Shown here: piece by piece, positions 61,324-64,000 of the stretch | Layout of the letters: each line of letters begins with the position of its first letter | Position numbering within the stretch: the first letter of the stretch is position 1 | NCBI RefSeq assembly: GCF_002223055.1 | Contig: NZ_NKFL01000004.1 | Coordinates: 1,488,001 to 1,552,000 of the forward strand | DNA: 64,000 bases | Reading direction: 5' to 3' | Source of the DNA: Burkholderia sp. HI2500 | Lineage (GTDB): Bacteria; Pseudomonadota; Gammaproteobacteria; Burkholderiales; Burkholderiaceae | Program-made: the position numbers and the translations under genes | Notes under the pieces: generated by a model | The model's input: the letters and a program-made list of their open reading frames with translations, nothing else | The model's database searches: none | Told to the model about the DNA's origin: nothing

Positions 61324-62562
61324 ATGAAGACATCCAAACTTGCCATTGCCTCGCTGTTCCTGACCATCTTTGTCGATGCCGCCGGAATCGGCATCGTGTT
61401 TCCCGCGCTGACGCCGATGCTGCTCAACAACGAAACCGGCCTGTTTGCCGCGTCGGTGAGCGAGGCCACGCGCTATCAGATCTACGGCATCGTGCTGGCG
61501 CTCTATCCGCTGGCCATGTTCGCCGCGTCGCCGCTGCTCGGCGACATGTCCGATCGGTACGGCCGCAAACGTGTGCTGCTGCTGTGCCTGGGCGGCAACG
61601 CGCTCGGCATGCTCGGCACCGCTGCCGGCGTGTACGCCGGCAGTCTGTGGGGGGTGCTCGTCGGCCGCGCGATCTGCGGCCTGACCGCCGCGAGCCTGCC
61701 GGTTGCGCAGGCGGCCGTCATCGACATCAGCACGCCCGACACGAAAGCCGGCAACCTCAGCACGATCACTGCGGCGAACGGCGTGGGATTCGCGATCGGG
61801 CCGGTCATCGGTGGGGTGTTTTCCGGCACGGGCGGCGGTGCGTTCGGCGTCGCGCTGCCGTTCGTCATCGGTGCCGCCCTGGCGGCGCTCACGCTCGCGT
61901 TCGTGATCGCGTTCTTCTCCGATCGTCGCGCACACGACGGCACCACGCCTGCGCGACGCGCCGGCGCATGGCGGCGCATCGTCGCGAATGCGGCATCGCC
62001 GGTACTCCGCACGCCGCTCGTCATCCTCGCGGTGTTCCTGACCGGCTACTACATCTTCTTCAACTACATGTCGGCCTTTTCCCTGCTGCGGTATGGATTC
62101 GACGCGTTCTGGGAGGCGATGCTGCTGTCGTTCTACTCGGCGTGCTTCGCCGTGTCGCTGCTGTTCATCATTCCCGCACTGGCGAAGGCGTTTTCACCGC
62201 GACGGAACCTCATGGGCAGCCTGATCGCGCAACCGGTCCTGATCGCACTGGTGATGCTGGTCGACGCCCCCATCAGCCTCTGGGCGGCCGTGCCGCTGCT
62301 CGCGCTCGCCGTCTCCAACTGCTATGTCACGCTGCTCAGCATCGCGTCGAACCGCGCGACCGCCGACGATCAGGGGCAGGTGCTGGGCGTCGTCTCGTCG
62401 ATCAATGCGCTTGCCTGGGGCGTCGCCCCGATCGTGACCTCGTTGCTGCAGCCGCACTCGATCGTCCTCCCGGTCGCGACGTCCGCGCTCGTGCTCGTGT
62501 CGGCGTGTGTGCTGGGCGGCCGCTTCTGCAACCAGGCGATCGAACTCGAGGTCAGCCGATGA
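61324..62562 (+). CDS. MFS efflux transporter of the biosynthetic cluster
   Basis: The 412-aa protein begins MKTSKLAIASLFLTIFVDAAGIGIVFPALTPML, then shows about 12 membrane segments with LLGDMSDRYGRKRVLLL as the MFS signature loop and motif C-like GPVIGGVFSGTGGG, typical of DHA1 drug:H+ antiporters (TetA-like). It starts 52 nt after the megasynthase stop. It likely exports the cluster's product, conferring self-protection. Confidence 0.9.
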   Translation: MKTSKLAIASLFLTIFVDAAGIGIVFPALTPMLLNNETGLFAASVSEATRYQIYGIVLALYPLAMFAASPLLGDMSDRYGRKRVLLLCLGGNALGMLGTAAGVYAGSLWGVLVGRAICGLTAASLPVAQAAVIDISTPDTKAGNLSTITAANGVGFAIGPVIGGVFSGTGGGAFGVALPFVIGAALAALTLAFVIAFFSDRRAHDGTTPARRAGAWRRIVANAASPVLRTPLVILAVFLTGYYIFFNYMSAFSLLRYGFDAFWEAMLLSFYSACFAVSLLFIIPALAKAFSPRRNLMGSLIAQPVLIALVMLVDAPISLWAAVPLLALAVSNCYVTLLSIASNRATADDQGQVLGVVSSINALAWGVAPIVTSLLQPHSIVLPVATSALVLVSACVLGGRFCNQAIELEVSR

Positions 62563-62605
62563 GCCCGCGTCAAGGTCATTCACCGCGAACCAACTGGAGA
62601 ATTCA

Positions 62606-63922
62606 ATGAATCCCAACACTCCCCAACTGCCTCATCCGCTGGGATTGCGGCGTGTCGTCGTGACGGGGCTCGGCCTCGTGACTCCGCTCGGCGTCGGTGT
62701 CGAACACTCGTGGCGGAACCTGCTCGCCGGTCGAAGCGGTATCACGACCATCGATCGCTTCGACACGTCGAACCTGCCTTGCAAGATCGCCGGGCTGATT
62801 CCCGCCGGCAATGCGCGCGACGGCGGCTTCGATGCGACCGAATGGGTCGAGGCGAAGGAAGTCAAGAAAATGGATCCGTTCATCGTCTATGCGATCGCGG
62901 CCGCCACGGAAGCGCTCGACGACGCACAATGGCATCCGGACGACCGGGCGCTGCAGAATCGCACCGGCGTCATGGTCGGTGCGGGTATCGGCGGCCTGCC
63001 GGGCATCGAGGCTGGATCGCGACAAATCGAGCGTGCGCCCGGCAAGCGGCTGTCGCCGTTCTTCATTCCGTCGAACCTGATCAACCTGGCCGCCGGCCAG
63101 ATTTCGATCAAGTACGGCTTTCGCGGCCCGACGCACGCAACGGTCACGGCATGCGCATCCGGTGCCCATGCGATCGGCGATGCGGCGCGCCTGATCGCGC
63201 TCGACGACGCGGACGTGATGATCGCGGGGGGCGCGGAGGCCGCCGTGTGCGAGGTCGGGATCGCCGGTTTTGCCGCGGCGAAAGCGCTGTCCACGGGCTT
63301 CAACGACACGCCGGAGCGTGCGTCGCGGCCGTGGGATGCCGACCGCGACGGCTTCGTGATGGGTGAGGGCAGCGGCATGGTCGTCCTCGAGGAATACGGG
63401 CATGCGCTGGCGCGCGGCGCCCGGATCTACGCGGAAGTGATCGGTTACGGCATGTCGGGCGACGCTTATCACATCGTCGCGCCGCCGGATGATGGCGACG
63501 GCGCGGCCCGCGCGATGCTGGCCGCCCTCAAGCGTGCGCGCATCGAGCCGGACGCCATCGACTACATCAATGCGCATTCGACGTCGACGCCCGCCGGCGA
63601 TCTGGCCGAGATCGCCGCGCTGAAACGCGTGTTTGGCGAGCATCTGTTCGGTGGTGCGTCGGTGTCCGCCACGAAGGCGTCGACCGGGCACCTGCTCGGC
63701 GCCGCCGGCAGCGTCGAAGCGGTGTTCGCGCTGCTGGCGCTCCGCGACCAGGTCGCACCGCCGACGATCAACCTCGATCGCCCGGCCCCCGAATGCGACG
63801 GCCTCGATCTGGTGCCGAACCGCAGCAAGTCGCGGCCGGTGCGTTACACGCTGTCGAATTCCTTCGGCTTCGGCGGAACGAACGCCGCGCTGATATTCGG
63901 CCCTCCGCCGGCAGACGCCTGA
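62606..63922 (+). CDS. Beta-ketoacyl-ACP synthase II (FabF-like)
   Basis: The start ATG at 62606 after GGAGAATTCA gives 438 aa (MNPNTPQLPHPLGLRRVVVTGLGLVTPLG). The active-site Cys is in ATVTACASGAHAIGDAARLI; His residues are in INAHSTSTPAGDLAE and KASTGHLLGAAG. FabF enzymes usually read AHGTSTP and ACATG, so two nearby positions are altered. It is likely a cluster-specific ketosynthase or a resistant copy that replaces the host FabF if the product targets fatty-acid synthesis. It may also make a fatty-acyl starter. It is followed by a strong terminator. Confidence 0.93.
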   Translation: MNPNTPQLPHPLGLRRVVVTGLGLVTPLGVGVEHSWRNLLAGRSGITTIDRFDTSNLPCKIAGLIPAGNARDGGFDATEWVEAKEVKKMDPFIVYAIAAATEALDDAQWHPDDRALQNRTGVMVGAGIGGLPGIEAGSRQIERAPGKRLSPFFIPSNLINLAAGQISIKYGFRGPTHATVTACASGAHAIGDAARLIALDDADVMIAGGAEAAVCEVGIAGFAAAKALSTGFNDTPERASRPWDADRDGFVMGEGSGMVVLEEYGHALARGARIYAEVIGYGMSGDAYHIVAPPDDGDGAARAMLAALKRARIEPDAIDYINAHSTSTPAGDLAEIAALKRVFGEHLFGGASVSATKASTGHLLGAAGSVEAVFALLALRDQVAPPTINLDRPAPECDGLDLVPNRSKSRPVRYTLSNSFGFGGTNAALIFGPPPADA

Positions 63923-63927
63923 TCCAG

Positions 63928-63960
63928 GGGCATGCCGGACAGCCCGTCCGGCATGCCCTT
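63928..63960 (+). terminator. Strong intrinsic terminator at the right end of the cluster
   Basis: A 13-bp perfect stem (GGGCATGCCGGAC with its complement) and 5-nt loop, followed by only two T. It begins six nt after the FabF-like stop. Confidence 0.7.
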
Positions 63961-64000
63961 GACGTCACATGGCATCCGTCCGGATAGTCACTTGCATATT

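Overview
The window is about 67% GC, densely coded, and free of IS elements, CRISPR arrays, rRNA or tRNA that I could recognise. The gene families suggest a Burkholderia, most likely the B. cepacia complex: a Porin_4-type porin, tandem DUF4148 proteins, many LysR and MFS genes, a BKACE (DUF849) operon, a phnSTUV-like ABC transporter, and Ohr/OhrR. The mix of accessory metabolism, transport, regulation and secondary metabolism would fit a secondary chromosome; that is inference.

Layout. 0-5 kb: the 5' part of a glutathione S-transferase, a porin and a large MalT-like LuxR regulator, all on the minus strand. 5-11.2 kb: a plus-strand run divergent from the regulator, with a UspA-hemerythrin-like fusion, quinone oxidoreductase, TauD/TfdA dioxygenase, BKACE, MFS transporter and a small hydrolase; it looks catabolic. 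11.5-15.6 kb: a four-gene ABC uptake system resembling 2-aminoethylphosphonate transporters. 16.9-22.9 kb: a D-2-hydroxyacid dehydrogenase divergent from a CoA-transferase/HMG-CoA-lyase/VOC operon, with two identical palindromes between them, then a hydrolase and a LysR regulator. 23.4-24.9 kb: an MFS transporter with a near copy of the same palindrome upstream.

25.2-29.8 kb is an RNA-repair island. rtcB-prfH overlap on the minus strand. Divergent from them are an ATP-dependent RNA ligase and an HD-phosphohydrolase/P-loop-kinase fusion, ended by a strong terminator. Together these genes could provide both RtcB-type (3'-phosphate/5'-OH) and classical heal-and-seal RNA repair, plus ribosome rescue.

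30-44 kb is mixed: lipoproteins, a nitronate monooxygenase, a GFA protein, an OhrR-like repressor, an acetyltransferase, a PmrAB/QseBC-like two-component system divergent from a DedA-like membrane protein and a methyltransferase, three tandem DUF4148 genes, Ohr, RidA, LysR and an SDR. The ohrR-like and ohr genes are 6 kb apart but share a 12-bp palindrome in their promoters.

44.3-63.9 kb is a biosynthetic gene cluster. On the minus strand are a tryptophan-2,3-dioxygenase-superfamily-like protein and an SDR. On the plus strand are a thioesterase protein, a stand-alone A-PCP, an L-amino-acid (tryptophan-type) oxidase, a 3240-aa KS-AT-DH-KR-ACP-C-A-PCP-reductase megasynthase, an MFS exporter and a FabF-like ketosynthase. 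The 290-bp divergent promoter holds three lux-box-like CTG-N10-CAG palindromes. The outer two sit exactly 22 bp from -10-like hexamers on opposite strands, so acyl-homoserine-lactone control of both arms is a strong hypothesis. The proposed logic is that an amino acid is loaded on the A-PCP and oxidised, extended once by the PKS, condensed with a second amino acid and released reductively. The product cannot be named from sequence.
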